64,000 bases of DNA from Mytilinidion resinicola (GCF_010093595.1 NW_022985442.1:324046-388045), one strand, 5' to 3'; counted from the first letter of the stretch, positions 43,465 through 55,267 are shown. The notes: generated by a model not told the origin, from the letters alone. Numbers and translations are program-made.

Positions 43465-44361
43465 TCATGGGAGCACACAGATGGGTAACAAGGTATAATG
43501 AAAAGAAGACGCTCTTACTAGACTGAGGAAAGGACCTGGCGGACAATTTTGAGCTGGAGGACGATTACTTTTCATGAATAAAAGCAAGATTGACAGATAC
43601 ACATACCCCACACGCGAAGACTGCCGTTGCGCCTTTGAAGAACTATCTGGAGGAGGGTGGTCTGATTTGCACTAATGAAGTGGAATTAGAAAGACGGCCT
43701 ATACTTGTCGGGAGTAACAAACCCTGCGCTTGTTTTGTCGACAATCGTTGCAAGCTCCACGTGCCCTCATAGCTTGAACTTCTTGTTGCTTTTCTTTTGA
43801 GTACTGTTCCTTTTTCCTAGCTTGGATTTCTAACAAACTTTCCGGGCCGATGCAGAACGTTTTCATCATGCCGGATGGACCATCGTCAGCTGATGTCTCT
43901 AGGGGTCTTTTGAGGGAATGTCGAGATTCATTCGTCGATATTTTCTGGGAGTCTGACGAGGGCAAGACCTCTGCCACATCTCGCTCAAACGCATTTTTAA
44001 GTGCTTCAAGTGGAGGCGCTCTCTCAATAGCGTGAAGTGTAGTCGAAAGCTGTGGGCCGCCAGTATTTGGAGCGCCGTGGTGGGAAGAAGATCCCAATGG
44101 GACAGAGCTTGGACGCAGGTCGCTTCGGCGAGATGGTTTGCTGCATTTAGCTGCGGTAACGAGCTTGATCAAGTCAAGAAATTCATGTCTCATTTGCTGC
44201 AACGATTCGCCAAGTCTGCAAAGGCGGGACTCCAGAGGAGCTAGAAAGGCGTGGTCAGGTGTGAGCGTGTCGAAGGTATGCACAGGGCTGCAAGGCGGAA
44301 GCTGGTCTCGACCAACGACCCGTGCAGCTCGCCGGCCTCGACCTCGCCGGCTGCCAGCCAT
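43465..44361 (-). CDS. Protein with C-terminal CX2CX6C motif (putative DNA-binding regulator), 3' end uncertain
   Basis: Exon 44361-43723, then a 51-bp intron with weak donor GTTTGT and acceptor TTAG, then an exon from 43671. The splice turns ACNDCRQNKRRVC into ACNDCRQNKRRCKSDHP, which has the CX2CX6C spacing of the first half of a Zn2Cys6 cluster; that is the reason for this model. The N-terminus is Arg-rich (AGSRRGRGRRAARVVGR, possibly AT-hook-like); residues 40-70 are helical. Without a second intron translation ends at 43465 (281 aa); a GTATGT donor at about 43615 suggests the real end may differ. Function not known. Confidence 0.55.
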
Positions 44362-44998
44362 TTCATGCGGCGAATGAACAGGATGTTAACGGAAATGATT
44401 TATTGATGAGGCTGAGTGTAAAAGTGTGTACACGTGAGACAGAGGCTTGCGGCAGCTGAAGAAGTAACCACTGGGACAAGAACATGATATTTCTATGAAG
44501 TATACTTAAAGAACAGAGCAACAAGCGGGGAGCCTGCTGGTTAGTTGGCTAAGGTTCGCACTACGGCGGCGCAAAATGGAAAGGCGATGGGAGTTCTGAG
44601 AAGGGTAACCGCTCTCGTTGCCTTCTTTTCGGTATGCTCAAAGTAGCCATTTGCCTTGTGAAATTCGCCTGGGCTGGTCCGCAGGAGAGGTGAAGCGACC
44701 ACTTAGCGCAGAAGCCCACGCCGACGGCCCAAGGAGTGGGGGTTCTGCAGCAGCTCTACCAAGGTACTACAGGGCGATTGGGCGTCAATACTGGGTTGTG
44801 ATGGGGGTCTGATCGGTGAATGTTGCTCAGTGATGGTGGATGATGCTGCCTTGAGCCTGAGTTCTGAGGCTCGACATTCGCCAAGCCGCCACCCCCAATC
44901 GGACCCTAGCTCCTTCCGCGGGCTATCTGGCCTTCAGCATCCCCTTCGCCAAAACACCAAGAGGCGGGTTACGCACTTGCATCCTCACAGCCACAGCC
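44362..44998. promoter_or_regulatory. Shared promoter region of two divergent genes
   Basis: About 640 bp. ACACGTGAGAC at about 44431 contains CACGTG. No gene seen. Confidence 0.4.
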
Positions 44999-45807
44999 AT
45001 GGAGACTCTGTTTCGGTACTTGAGCTTCGTGCTCTTGCTGGCCGCAGTGCCCCTTACCTTCGCCCTGAAGTTCGATATCGAGGCCCACCCAGGACACGAA
45101 TCCGCCAGATTCGAGCGATGCATTCGAAATTTTGTTGCCAAAGACCAGCTGGTAGTTGTCACAGCCATTACGGACGGTCAGAGAGGGGACGGCCAGATGC
45201 TCAACTTGCATGTCAGTAGACCCGCTTGCCACGCTGGACAATCGGACGTTCTGGGACACTGGGCAATGGCTAATTGGGATGCGTTTACAGATCCGAGACG
45301 CCATGGGCAATGACTACGGAAGGCCAAAGGACGTTGCAGGCGAGAGTCGAAACGCTTTCACCTCGCATGCCGACTCTGCGTTTGATGTCTGCTTCGAGAA
45401 CATCCGCACATCCAGTTCGTGTCCTTCCGTACCTGCGTTCACACGACACAGCGAAGCAATAATCACTGACGCTGCTTTTACTAGATGCCGGAGGCCAGGC
45501 GCCAACAAGACACGTCGAACTCGACATCGACATTGGTGCTGATGCGAAGGATTGGTCCGCAATCCAGGCTGGCGAGAAGCTGAAGCCGGTCGAGGCAGAG
45601 CTCCGTCGAATGGAAGAACTCGTCCAAGAAATTGTGGGCGAGATGGACTACCTCCGAGGACGAGAGCAGAAGCTACGGGATACAAACGAGAGCACAAATG
45701 AGCGAGTCAAGTGGTTCGCGTTTGGCACAATGGGCATGTTGGTCGGTTTAGGGGCATGGCAGGTTGTGTACCTGAGGGCATACTTTAGGTCAAAGCATCT
45801 TATCTAG
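44999..45807 (+). CDS. ERV25: p24 family cargo receptor, Erv25-like
   Basis: COPII/COPI vesicle cargo receptor cycling between ER and Golgi. Exons 44999-45211, 45291-45414 and 45485-45807; 219 aa. Signal peptide [25 protein letters not shown] domain from [20 protein letters not shown], membrane-proximal coiled coil ([20 protein letters not shown]), TM segment [15 protein letters not shown], and the short tail [10 protein letters not shown] with coat-binding residues. The donor of intron 2 (GTTCGT at 45415) is my choice among close alternatives and affects only one or two residues. Confidence 0.92.
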
Positions 45808-46872
45808 ACTGCTTGCCACTGTATCGGCTTGTACGAGGATCAATTCAAAAGCTAGGTGCACATCTCCGATTTGCTCTTCGTAGGTGCATGGGTTTAAAGG
45901 AAGGAATCGTGGTAAGGGTCGGACGTCTGGAGCTGGCGTTCAGGCCTTGATATTTCTTGGCGGAGCGGAAAACATGTTCAATTGACTGACATATTCCTGT
46001 CTCATCCTCCACCTGGACAATTGGCTTCCGGTCACGATGTGATGATATGGATGAGGGGCGTCAAAATGATCAATTTGTAGTACTCCCTCTCAAAGGCTAA
46101 GTGCACACTTCTGCTTGAGTTTTGGTGCGCGCATACGTTAAGGATGGGAATTGTGATGGTATTAAAATAGATCTGGAGCTGCCGGTCTGCCCTTTCTTTC
46201 GATTTCCTGACCACAAATTTGTTTCCTAGGCCGTCACTTTCCGATATCATTATTTCCCCGGAGATCAAGGCCCGGTCACAGCCATGAGCTAGATCTAGGA
46301 GCATCAAATTATCTCTTCAAAAAACGTGGTGTAGCAGTGTTAAGGCGGTAGCACTTCATCCCTAAAATCTCTGACCAGCAGCTGCGAATTGTTCGATCCA
46401 CCATTGGCGCAGCTCTCTCGGGCTTTTTGGCGGCAGACTGAGACTGCAATCCACAAGCTACTTCTTGAGCATGCTGTTGGTAGCCCTTTCGTTGCTTTGA
46501 CGGAGGGGCAAGGGCAGCTGACCAGCTGTTGTCGAGCCGTGTTGAAGTGAGCTGCCCGCCTTTCCTCCAGCATCGACATCTTCCTCTCGCCCACCTTCAA
46601 TCCATCAACTCTCTAGCTCCTACAACCCCATTATCATCTCTGCATCGTCTGTATGCACATCACCCGCTACTCCGGCTGTATCGCATAGAACTGCAGCATC
46701 CATCGCAGATCCCCACGCACACGCACCGAGCTCGTCCTCAGACCTTCACCTCCAAACGCGTCACCGAGTCCTCGTCAGACCGCATCTAACCACAACCTCA
46801 TCAAACTACCTCAGCCTCATCAACCAACCAGGCCATCCACAAGCCCCTCAACGCCCCCATCAAACCGCCATC
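45808..46872. other. Gene-free region
   Basis: About 1.06 kb with no supported gene. Short frames at 46032-46307 and 46340-46600 (minus) and 46529-46789 (plus) lack any motif. The 300 bp before 46873 are C/T-rich, consistent with a promoter. Confidence 0.45.
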
Positions 46873-47454
46873 ATGACCGCCCCAATCCCCACCCGCGAGT
46901 CCACCACCCCCCCAGTCGACATCGAAGAGCATGTCTTCCGCCCACTCACCCCCGAAGACGACACCTTCGCCCTCAGAATGTTCAATGCGTACCAAGACCC
47001 CGCCTTTGCGTCGCAGCGCGCCAACCCCTCCGCGCGCCTCGCCGCCCCGGACTCCTTCCACGCCCTCACCCACCACCTGTCGCTGTACATCCTCGCGCTC
47101 CGCCACGACGAGCCCCAGCTCGCCGCCGCCGCGTACGCCCAGATCGTCGACTACTACGCCCGCACCGGCCACTCCGCGTCCCCCTTTCGGCTGGAGTACG
47201 TGTATGACCACACCGAGGGGCCGAACAAGCTGCGCGCGTATCTGGCTGAGAGCGCGGCAGCCCGCCTGGTTAGTTGTGGTGGCAAGAGCGGCAACGCTTC
47301 GCGCTCTAGTTTTGTGGGAATGGGGGGTGTGCAGGTGGTTGTTGGGCCGGAAGTGGCGGTGTCGAAGAGTATGAGGGATGTTGTGGCTAAGGGGGGTGAT
47401 TTGGCGGTGGACCTGTTCGCGGCGGTTGTGAAGCTTTCTGTGGATGCGAAATAG
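46873..47454 (+). CDS. Hypothetical protein, possibly related to the C-terminal part of fungal BTB proteins
   Basis: 193 aa, no intron needed. Not recognised with certainty. The segment HHLSLYILALRHDEPQLAAAAYAQ (about 63-86) resembles the helical LYVLADKYD-type stretch after the BTB domain in fungal BTB/POZ proteins, but no BTB core is present. The C-terminus is Gly/Val-rich with a regular helical end. Strong GC bias at third positions supports coding. Confidence 0.5.
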   Translation: MTAPIPTRESTTPPVDIEEHVFRPLTPEDDTFALRMFNAYQDPAFASQRANPSARLAAPDSFHALTHHLSLYILALRHDEPQLAAAAYAQIVDYYARTGHSASPFRLEYVYDHTEGPNKLRAYLAESAAARLVSCGGKSGNASRSSFVGMGGVQVVVGPEVAVSKSMRDVVAKGGDLAVDLFAAVVKLSVDAK

Positions 47455-47582
47455 GGGTATAGAGGGTAAGAAGTGGTTATTTTTTTTCTTCCTTTCTGTG
47501 TAGGACAGCGTAGGCGCTGGGTGGTTGCTTTTGCTGCTTTTTTTGGGGGGGTATTGATGGGTGTTTATGTATGTGCGCCGCT

Positions 47583-47920
47583 GTATGAGGTACCTCAGTA
47601 GGTTGAGTCGACAACAGGATGAATATAAGGGTCTGACAGCCGTGAATTAGGTCCGTGATTTCATGTGCATGCTTACGCGTGGCTACTACTGTCTGAGGCA
47701 CTTCAGCAGGTCAAGCCGAAACCATCATGAATGTAAGGTTTAACTTAAACCCCATAGACAAGGTCCTTGAATTCATGTATATATTTATGCGTGACTACCA
47801 CTGTCTGAGGTACTTCAGCAAGTTAAGTCGAAAACAGAATGAATATAAATGTCTGTAGCCCTTGATTCAGGTTCGTGAATCATTCATATGCTTCCGCATG
47901 GCCACCGCCGTCTGAGATGG
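47583..47920 (+). repeat. Imperfect tandem repeat, three units of about 100-120 bp
   Basis: Units begin with (C/G)TGTCTGAGG(T/C)AC(C/T)TCAGCA(A/G)GT near 47583, 47691 and 47813, with a partial fourth at 47910. Also shared: AATGTCTG/AAGGGTCTG, CC(T/G)TGAATT(C/A), TTCATGT(G/A)(C/T)AT and GCGTG(G/A)CTAC. It lies between the end of the hypothetical gene and the ENA pseudogene. Confidence 0.7.
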
Positions 47921-48037
47921 CCCAATACGCCAGTCAAATCCAGAGAAAAACCATACCTCAAACCTGCGACTCCCCCCTCTTCCCCAAACTCGTCGTACTC
48001 CTACTAAAACTCCTCAAGAACGAAAGCCCCCCCTGCC

Positions 48038-49120
48038 TCAAGCCCGCCCCCTTCTTCCCACTCCCAACCTCCTCACCTCCTCATCCTGCCCCTCCTCCTC
48101 AAACCACCCAAATCCCCACTTCGCCATATTCCACCCCTCCACACCCGCCACAAACACCACCATCGCGCCCCCACTCAACGCCCACTCCCACGAAATCAGC
48201 TTATGCTTAAACATCCTCTCATTCAACCCTGGGACATAATCACGCGGAACCACCACCACCACCACCCAAAACAAGCTTGACGGTGCTGTCAAATGGATAC
48301 TCAGTGATCTGGTTCCATCCAACTTCTTGCTCAAGGAGCTTCTTGCCCTTGTCGATACGATGCGCAAAGACTTGTAGAGCAACTTCAGTCGGGTCGCCAG
48401 CAGTCTGCCACTTGCCCTCTTGCTCATCGAGCCGCACGGTAGCAACATTGCATAGGGCGGTAGAGTTTAGAAAATATTCTAGCTCGGGAACCATTTCTGG
48501 ATTGTCGTCTCCATCGAATGACTGCCTCTCTTGCGGCTCATGACACTGTTGATCTTTATCGGCCTTATTCGACGGAACTTTAAAGGTAAGCGCGGCGGCG
48601 CTGCGTTCTCTGTCGAATCGCTCTTCGCGGTCCGTCTTCTCGGCATCCATCTCAGTTTTAGACTTGGCGGGACCAACACTGATATTCCCTTGCGTGGGAT
48701 TTGCGGGATTGTCGGAGTTGCTGATGGTATAAATTCCTATATCGGGTATCCAAGCTTTTTTCACTGTCATTTGACCTTGCGTCAACGTTCCGGTCTTGTC
48801 TGAGCAGATATTGGTGATGCCTCCAAGCGCTTCGAGAGCGCTGAGATTCCGTGTGGGGACCTTGAGTTTGCGCATTTGGGTCATGCCGGTCACGAACGTG
48901 ATAGTGAGGACGGCGATGAGGGATTCGGGTATCATTGCGATTCCTGGAATTGTTAGCGGGAAAGATTTCAAATTTTACAATCGTCGACTGCTTACCGGTT
49001 GACATCGCGTAGATGGCAATTTCATTCGTAACAACGAACTTGTGGACAGCAAAGGCGATGATGGCCAAAAGGATAGCAAAACCGAAAAGCATGTAAGCAA
49101 GCTTGGTCCGGAACCGGAAT
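48038..49120 (-). pseudogene. ENA-type P-type Na+/K+ ATPase remnant with internal deletion
   Basis: The 5' fragment (about 49120-48996 and 48943-48265, across an intron) covers TM segments with STGIAMIPESLIAVLTITF, the phosphorylation site ICSDKTGTLTQG and the start of the N-domain (NSTALCNVATVRL, AGDPTEVALQVFAHR), ending at YPFDSTVKL. It is then joined directly, one base out of frame, to the ENA C-terminus (FWVVVVVVPRDYVPGLN, MFKHKLISWEWALSGGAMVV) ending at 48038. Roughly 450-500 residues in between (rest of N- and P-domains, several TM helices) are missing, as is the whole N-terminus before the TM3-4 region. Not functional. Confidence 0.82.
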
Positions 49121-49429
49121 GAAGATTGAAAAAGGATCACAGTGAGACTTATTTCGCACAATGAAACGTTTGGAAAATGCATGCAATTGAGAGATGAAAA
49201 CAAGTAAGGCGTCTTACCAGAAGCTCACAACGTCACCACAAGGATAAGTAGCCCTACCTGCCGGCGGTACTTTCACGAGCCAGAAGGTCACCAAGAAGGC
49301 GGAACGGCATGAGTTGTTGGGTAGTACAAATGCATTCACCAAATTCTTTAGACCTGCCGTTATCATCCGTTATGCCGGGTATACCTCCGCTCGTATGAGA
49401 GTCCAGATAACAAGCAAATTGAGACGCGA

Positions 49430-50121
49430 TCAACCGGCGGCTTCCTTCACTTTGCCAGGCTCGGGAGGTTCGTCGATGAATTGTGGGGGCTGAGCTTCAT
49501 CCATCATGAAGCTAGGCAAGCCTTGCGATTCCCCAATACCCTCGAACTCGACCTCCTCGCCCAGCGCCTCGAGTTCAGCGTCTAGCTCGGACTCGTCGAT
49601 GTCTTCTGGAACGTCGTAGCTCCTGCTGATGCTGTCTTGTATGTCGTTGCCCATGTCCATGAGATCTGCCATCTCGTCCTGTAGCTTCTCGATCTTGTCG
49701 ATGTTGACCTTGCCGTACTGCTTGCGGAGCTCCTTGGTGGTGGTCTTCATGGCGTCGACTGTAGTCATGGTGTTCTTGAGGTTGTCCTGCATCATGCCCG
49801 CCTGTTCCATGTTCCACGACTGCTGCTGTAGCTGATCCCGCTGCCCCTCGTACATCTTGCGCTGCTGTAGGACCTTGAGTGCCTTCTGCTTGAGAGCGGT
49901 CTTCCCCGGGCCGTCGCGCATCTTCGCAAGGCGCTGCTGGTAGGTGGACAGCTCGGCGTTGAGCTTAGCAAGCTTGACATCTATGCTTTCTATCCTGGTG
50001 TCGACCTGCAAAGACGTCAGAAGGACCAAGCTTGGCGGGGTAGTAGTGGGCGTACGTTGGAGATGGCGCTGTTGAGCGTGGGCTTGGGCGCTGTGCTCTT
50101 CGCGCCGAACAAGCGGTTCAT
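49430..50121 (-). CDS. VPS60: ESCRT-III-related protein Vps60 (CHMP5)
   Basis: Endosomal sorting regulator that binds Vta1. Exons 50121-50056 (MNRLFGAKSTAPKPTLNSAI) and 50005-49430, split by a GTACGC..TGCAG intron; 213 aa. The Snf7 core has DTRIESIDVKLAKLNAEL and a basic helix. The acidic C-terminus (DIDESELDAELEALGEE; PSFMMDEAQPPQFIDEPPEP) carries the MIM-like region. Length matches Vps60. Confidence 0.93.
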
Positions 50122-51368
50122 GGTGGTATTGTATGCTGTTAGCAAGAGGTGGCTCTGCTTGTTTGACGGTTTGGCAGAGCTAAAGTGCGGTGGGGAGTCC
50201 TGGGAGTGCCTGGAGTTGAAGTGGAGCGCGTGGTGGTCCGTGAAGTTGCCAAGTGTCGATACAATCACTCAAGCTAAGATCTCGTCACGTGGTAGGCAGC
50301 CTTGAACAACAAGTGGCACTCCATTGCAGTTCCCGAATCCGTACGCAGTTCTGATCTGAAGCTTCCTATTCAGAAGGTAGCTGCTCTCTCTGGATTTGTG
50401 CATACTTGCCTAGCCCCGCTTGGGGGCCCCTGGTGCGTCTTTGGAAGCTGCGAGACGACGATGTGGCAAGCCCAATAGCTCTTCAAGCCACATCTGACGG
50501 TGTTGACTGCCACTTTACATTCACCTCGTCACGTGGCCCCAACTTTGGGCAGCAGCGTTGGTGGTCCTGGTCATGTCTGTCCGACTGCTGCAATTCTGAC
50601 AGTGCCAGGACCGTTCGTTTCTACTCTGCGCATTGATTCACAGCATTCGCACCAACGAAATTCGCCGACGCTCGCTTGCTGCCACGTCTCTGCTGAGGAT
50701 CTTCGGGAGTGGCCTTTGGGAATCCCGCCGCCCGAGTCAACAGTTCGCATGACCCTCAGAGAGCGCAATGCACGTACAGACCGCGCCGTGACCCCGTCTT
50801 CGCCGTGTCCCCGCCCGACAGCCTGAAGCGTGCCCGCGAGCTCCGTGCAGACCTCAGAGGCTCTCCGCGCGAGCAGGGATTCGAGTCCTGTCAGTCGTCA
50901 GTAGTCACCGCTTTCCGGCCGCGACGAGGTTGGCACACGACGTCGAAGCTCAACGCCCACCAACACACCCGCCAGGCGTTGCATCCCGAGCCCCACCACC
51001 ACGCACCCTCAGCTGCGTCCTTCACCAACCTCGTCCCCAAGGTACGCCTCCCCTCCAGCTGCAGCTGCCCCTCTGCTATCCACCGTCCTGTCACTGCCGG
51101 CCGTGGGGCACCCTAGCCTCTGCGCTGTGCCGCCAGCTCTGCACCTCGACGTGTCCCGAGTACAGGAGCACTACGAGCCGTACACGGGGACTGACGCCTA
51201 GTGCGCTCCACAGGTTGTCTTCTATCAATTTCAATCCGACCCCCAATTCGATCCCACAACAGCCATTCGCATGACCCGCCCTCACCTTCGGCCCCCGTCC
51301 CGCGCTCGATTACCCTTCTTCGCGTCCTTTCTCCCTCCGCCGTGCTGCTAGAAGCGCTCTGAATCACA
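50122..51368. promoter_or_regulatory. Long upstream region between divergent VPS60 and the SAPS gene
   Basis: 1.25 kb. CTCGTCACGTGG occurs at about 50281 and again at about 50524. The 500 bp before the SAPS ATG are C-rich with open frames but no ATG-led coding exon. A GTACGC (51042) to CCACAG (51207) pair could be a 5' UTR intron. Confidence 0.4.
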
Positions 51369-54300
51369 ATGTTCTGGCGTTTCGGAGGCTATGCGCAGGT
51401 GTCGTCGCTTGACGCCATCCTCGACAAGCCTGATCTGACGGTTGAGGAATTGCTCGATGAGTCGGATCTCATCCAGGAGCTGAAGCAGCAGAATTCGAAG
51501 CTGATCGAGTACTTGCGCGACGAGAATGTGCTCGAGCGCCTTCTCCGCTATGTCATTGCCGCCAAGCGCGTCCCCTCGCCAGACGAGGCTGCCGACGAAG
51601 GAGGGGCAAAGATCGAGAGTAGCTCCCCCCGCGAGGGCTTCTTTGGCAAGGTCGCTGGCAAGGCACGTTCCATGTCGATAACCAAACCCGAGTCACCCGA
51701 CTCAGAGGAAAGCAAGGAAGAGAAGCAGAGGATGAAGTACGCCTATGTTGCCTGCGAGATTCTGTCCTCCGAGGTCTGGTCGATTTCGGAAGCTGTCCTA
51801 GAAAATCAGGATAATCTTCGACAATTCTGGAATTACCTCAAACAACCTGCCCCGCTTGATCCAGTGCAAGCCGGGTATTTCACAAAGGTCAATGAATCGC
51901 TGCTGGACCGAAAGATGGAGGAAATGTTGGAGTTCTTCAAATCCGTTGAGAATGTGGTCCCACATATGCTGCAGCACGTCGATTGTCCCATGGTCATGGA
52001 CTTGCTGTTGAAGATCATCAGCCTCGAGAAGAGTGAAGGGGGCCAGGGAATTGTAGATGTAAGTGTTGGAACACACGATTCGGCGAGAATTTCGATCTAA
52101 CGGTTCCTGAACAGTGGTTGCAATCACAAAACCTCATCCCTCAGCTGCTGGCGTATATCTCGCCTGAGCAGTGCTCCTCCACCCAGACGTCCGCCGGAGA
52201 CTTTCTAAAGGCCATCATCACAATCTCGGCTAACGCCACAACTCAAGACCAATCTGTCATCGGTCCCAACGAGCTTACGAGGCAGCTGGTATCAGAAGAA
52301 TGCATCCGAACCCTTATTACCGATATGCTCCGCGGAGGTAATCCTCTGACCGTTGGAGTTGGCATCGTGATTGAAGTCATTCGCAAGAACAATTCGGATT
52401 ACGACCTTGAGAATCAGATCGGTCCGGTACCAAAGAGCTCAGACCCAATATACCTCGGCACTTTACTTCGACAATTCGCGAAACACATTCCAGATTTCAT
52501 GGAGCTTGTTCATAATCCTAATCGCACGATTGTTAATAGCGATGGCACGACTACGACCCGGAGGCGGGAACTCAAGGCTGCTTTTGGCGAAAAGATAGAG
52601 CCTCTTGGCTTCGATCGATTCAAGACTTGCGAGCTCATGGCCGAGCTTCTACATTGCAGCAACATGACTTTGCTGAATGAGAGAGGAAGCGAGGCAGAGG
52701 TCAAGAGAAGAGACATCGAGAGAGAACGTCTGAAGGCCGAAGGCAAACTCACACCGAAAGAGAACAGGAATATGGACGACTTTGGTACCAGCGTCGACAG
52801 CCACGGTTTTCATCATGCACGCGCACCGTCAAGCGAGGCGCCGGAAGAGATCAAGCGACTCGAAGTGCAGAACAACTCTGAAGAAGATTTGGAGTTCGAG
52901 AAAGTCCCAACTTCAGAAGCAATAAAAGAAGAGACCAAGGACGACTTCGATGAGAAGGAAGAAATTGGCGAGCCCCTTGAAAGATCTCCAAAGTCTCAAC
53001 CGCAAAAGCATGAGTCTGAGAGGCCCGAGAACGCTGATGGCGAATTCGTCGATGAACCATTGTCTCCGGCTAAAGAGAGCGCATCTTCCTCAAAGGAAGA
53101 GTCGAAGTCGACCGTCACACCAGCAGAAGCCGCCGAGTCGCCCATCTCGGCTGGACTCAGTGCGAAAGTTGGTGGTCTTGATCTCGACAACGATACGGTT
53201 ATGAGGACCTCATCGCCAACTGAAGAACAAGCCAAGGACGCGGCATCTAATAAGCAGCTAGGATCGCTACTAACACAACAACTCAACAAACCATCAGCAT
53301 CCGATGCTTTAGAAACACCAGACACTCTGTCACCTCACGCAGACGACAAGCCAGCGCCGCTTTTCGCCAGCAGACGTGAGAATGCGAAGCAAACAGAGCT
53401 AGCACAACTAAGCCCAGCTCACTTTACCGCAGGTGTACCAGAGAGTGAAGGCTCCGAAGTAACGCCAATAGATGATGCCAGTAGCTCCCGGTCGGTTTTG
53501 TTGGGCGCAGAGGGGCAGTATGCAGCTCACTATGAAGTTGACATCGACGGATCTCCGGTCGTTGGCGATCTGCTGAAGATGATGTTTGTTGAGAACAAAG
53601 TCGTACCGACGATCTTGGTAGGCAACGCTCTTCGCATTACCTTTGCATGCTCCCTTTCATCAACTAACAAAACATACTAGGACTTCTTTTTCAGGTTCCC
53701 ATGGAACAACTTCCTCCACAACGTTGTCTATGATGTTGTGCAACAGGTTTTTAACGGCCAAATGGACCGTGGCTTCAATCGCAATCTAGCGATCGATCTC
53801 TTCGAGACTGGGCGCATCACTGAGAGAATCATAGAAGGCCAACAAGCGAGCGACAAGGCCCAGTCCGAGACCAACATGCGATTGGGATATATGGGTCATC
53901 TCACCCTGATTGCGGAAGAGGTCCTCAAATTCACTGAGCGACACCCTGCCGAGCTGCTGTCACAGTCGGTACTAGACAAGGTCATGAGCCAGACATGGAT
54001 CGAATATGTCGAGCAGACCCTAGCAGAAACAAGAGAGCGAGACAACGCAATTCTAGGAGGGGTCCGACCAGATATGAGCGTAGGGCCTCGCCAGGCTGTT
54101 CTCAACGCCGTGAATGCTGCTTCCGGCTTTGGCGGCAACAGCTCTTCTCTAGCCAGCGCTGGACTCGCTGGTAATGGCTCTGTCGGCCTGGATAGCATGG
54201 AACTCAGCAACAATGACGGCGCTTCAGGTGGCGGCTACAACTTCGGAGGCGGAACGCTGCTGAGCGGCTTCAACAACTCCAGCGACGAAGAAGACGAGGA

Positions 54301-54400
54301 CATGGAGGAGGGCGAGGATCGTGAGAGGCACACACCAGTGAGCGACTCGGAACAAGTGGGTGAACTCTCATTTGAAGACGTCGAGATGGAGTATCGATGA
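51369..54400 (+). CDS. SAPS-domain protein (Sit4/PP6 phosphatase-associated subunit)
   Basis: Regulatory subunit of the Sit4/PP6-type phosphatase, involved in cell cycle and TOR-linked signalling. Exons 51369-52058, 52115-53617 and 53681-54400; 970 aa. The start MFWRFGGYAQVSSLDAILDK is the standard SAPS N-terminus; FLDESDLIQELK-like and LLRYVIAAK blocks follow. The SAPS domain is interrupted by a disordered acidic insert (about residues 450-690) rich in Glu/Ser and then resumes at VVGDLLKMMFVENKVVPTIL, DFFFRFPWNNFLHNVVYDVV. The tail is acidic (SSDEEDEDMEEGED). Similar to yeast Sap155/185/190 and S. pombe ekc1. Confidence 0.95.
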
Positions 54401-54821
54401 TCGCGAATGCACTGTGCGTCTTTGGTGCGTTTCTCAATGTCTCCTCATGGTTTTCTTGGTGTGCTGGCGTTACTGCGTGTCAGTGTACGGCGACGACTTA
54501 TGTCAAGGGCAACCTCGACACCCCCTGTAATGAGTCCTACTGCATATACTCCACCCATATTGCCCCAATTTCCCTCATCGGGATTATTCTGGGGCAACGC
54601 TTGTACATTCCGTCTGTCTCGTCTCTCCCTTCTGTACGTCTTCTAGAGTAAATGATAAATGATCAAGTCACGATCACGATCAGCGTAATTGTATTCCAAT
54701 TCACAAAGTTCAATGTGTCTCTGTCTTCTTCTTTCTCGCAATTGTATATTTCCAATCCCTCAACGCACCTGACTAGTCATCGTTAAAGAACCGTAACTGA
54801 CTTCTCACCCCTCCATATAGC
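54401..54821. other. Spacer after the SAPS gene
   Basis: 3' flank of the SAPS gene. No supported gene. An upstream exon for the following tentative gene might be here but I cannot define one. Confidence 0.35.
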
Positions 54822-54931
54822 CTCCCAGCACCTCTGGCCTTCACTCGCTCGAAATCCCGCCCCCTCTCAAGATCCCTGCTACCCGTGCTAGGCGCCAATT
54901 TGCGGCGCGTCTCGCACAGCGGAAAAAGGCA

Positions 54932-55267
54932 ATGGAAGCGGAACACAAGGACGGCAATGACGCGGACGCGGATAACGATAATAACTCCGAAGACGATGGG
55001 CACGACGAGCATGAGGAGGAGCCGCTGGAGAATGAGCGGGCGCATAGTCCGATTGAGGCGACTGAGATGGGGAGTTTGGAGGATGATGGCGAGGGGATTG
55101 AGATTAAGGGTTCGGGTGGGGTTGGGTTGAGGAAGTCGGAGAAGGCGGAGAAGGGGAATGGGAGGTTGGATCCGGGGAGGTTTGGGAAGTTGTTCGGGTC
55201 GGGGAGTGGGAGTGATGAGGAGGGCGCAGAGGGGTCTGGAAAGGGATCGGGAAAGGTTGTTGTGTAA
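54932..55267 (+). CDS. Tentative acidic protein, 5' end unresolved
   Basis: 111 aa from ATG 54932: acidic (NDADADNDNNSEDDGHDEHE), then Gly/Ser/Lys-rich, ending GRLDPGRFGKLFGSGSGSDEE. The same frame is open upstream to 54822 and reads LKIPATRARRQFAARLAQRK just before the ATG, which looks like real protein, so an upstream exon spliced at TATAG or CCCAG near 54820-54826 is likely. No family is recognised. The opposite-strand frame (54773-55375) is judged a shadow. Confidence 0.35.
   Translation: MEAEHKDGNDADADNDNNSEDDGHDEHEEEPLENERAHSPIEATEMGSLEDDGEGIEIKGSGGVGLRKSEKAEKGNGRLDPGRFGKLFGSGSGSDEEGAEGSGKGSGKVVV

Noticed and set aside
50870..50900. GATTCGAGTCC, like a tRNA T-loop/B-box
   Set aside because: No A-box or acceptor-stem pairing at the right distance.
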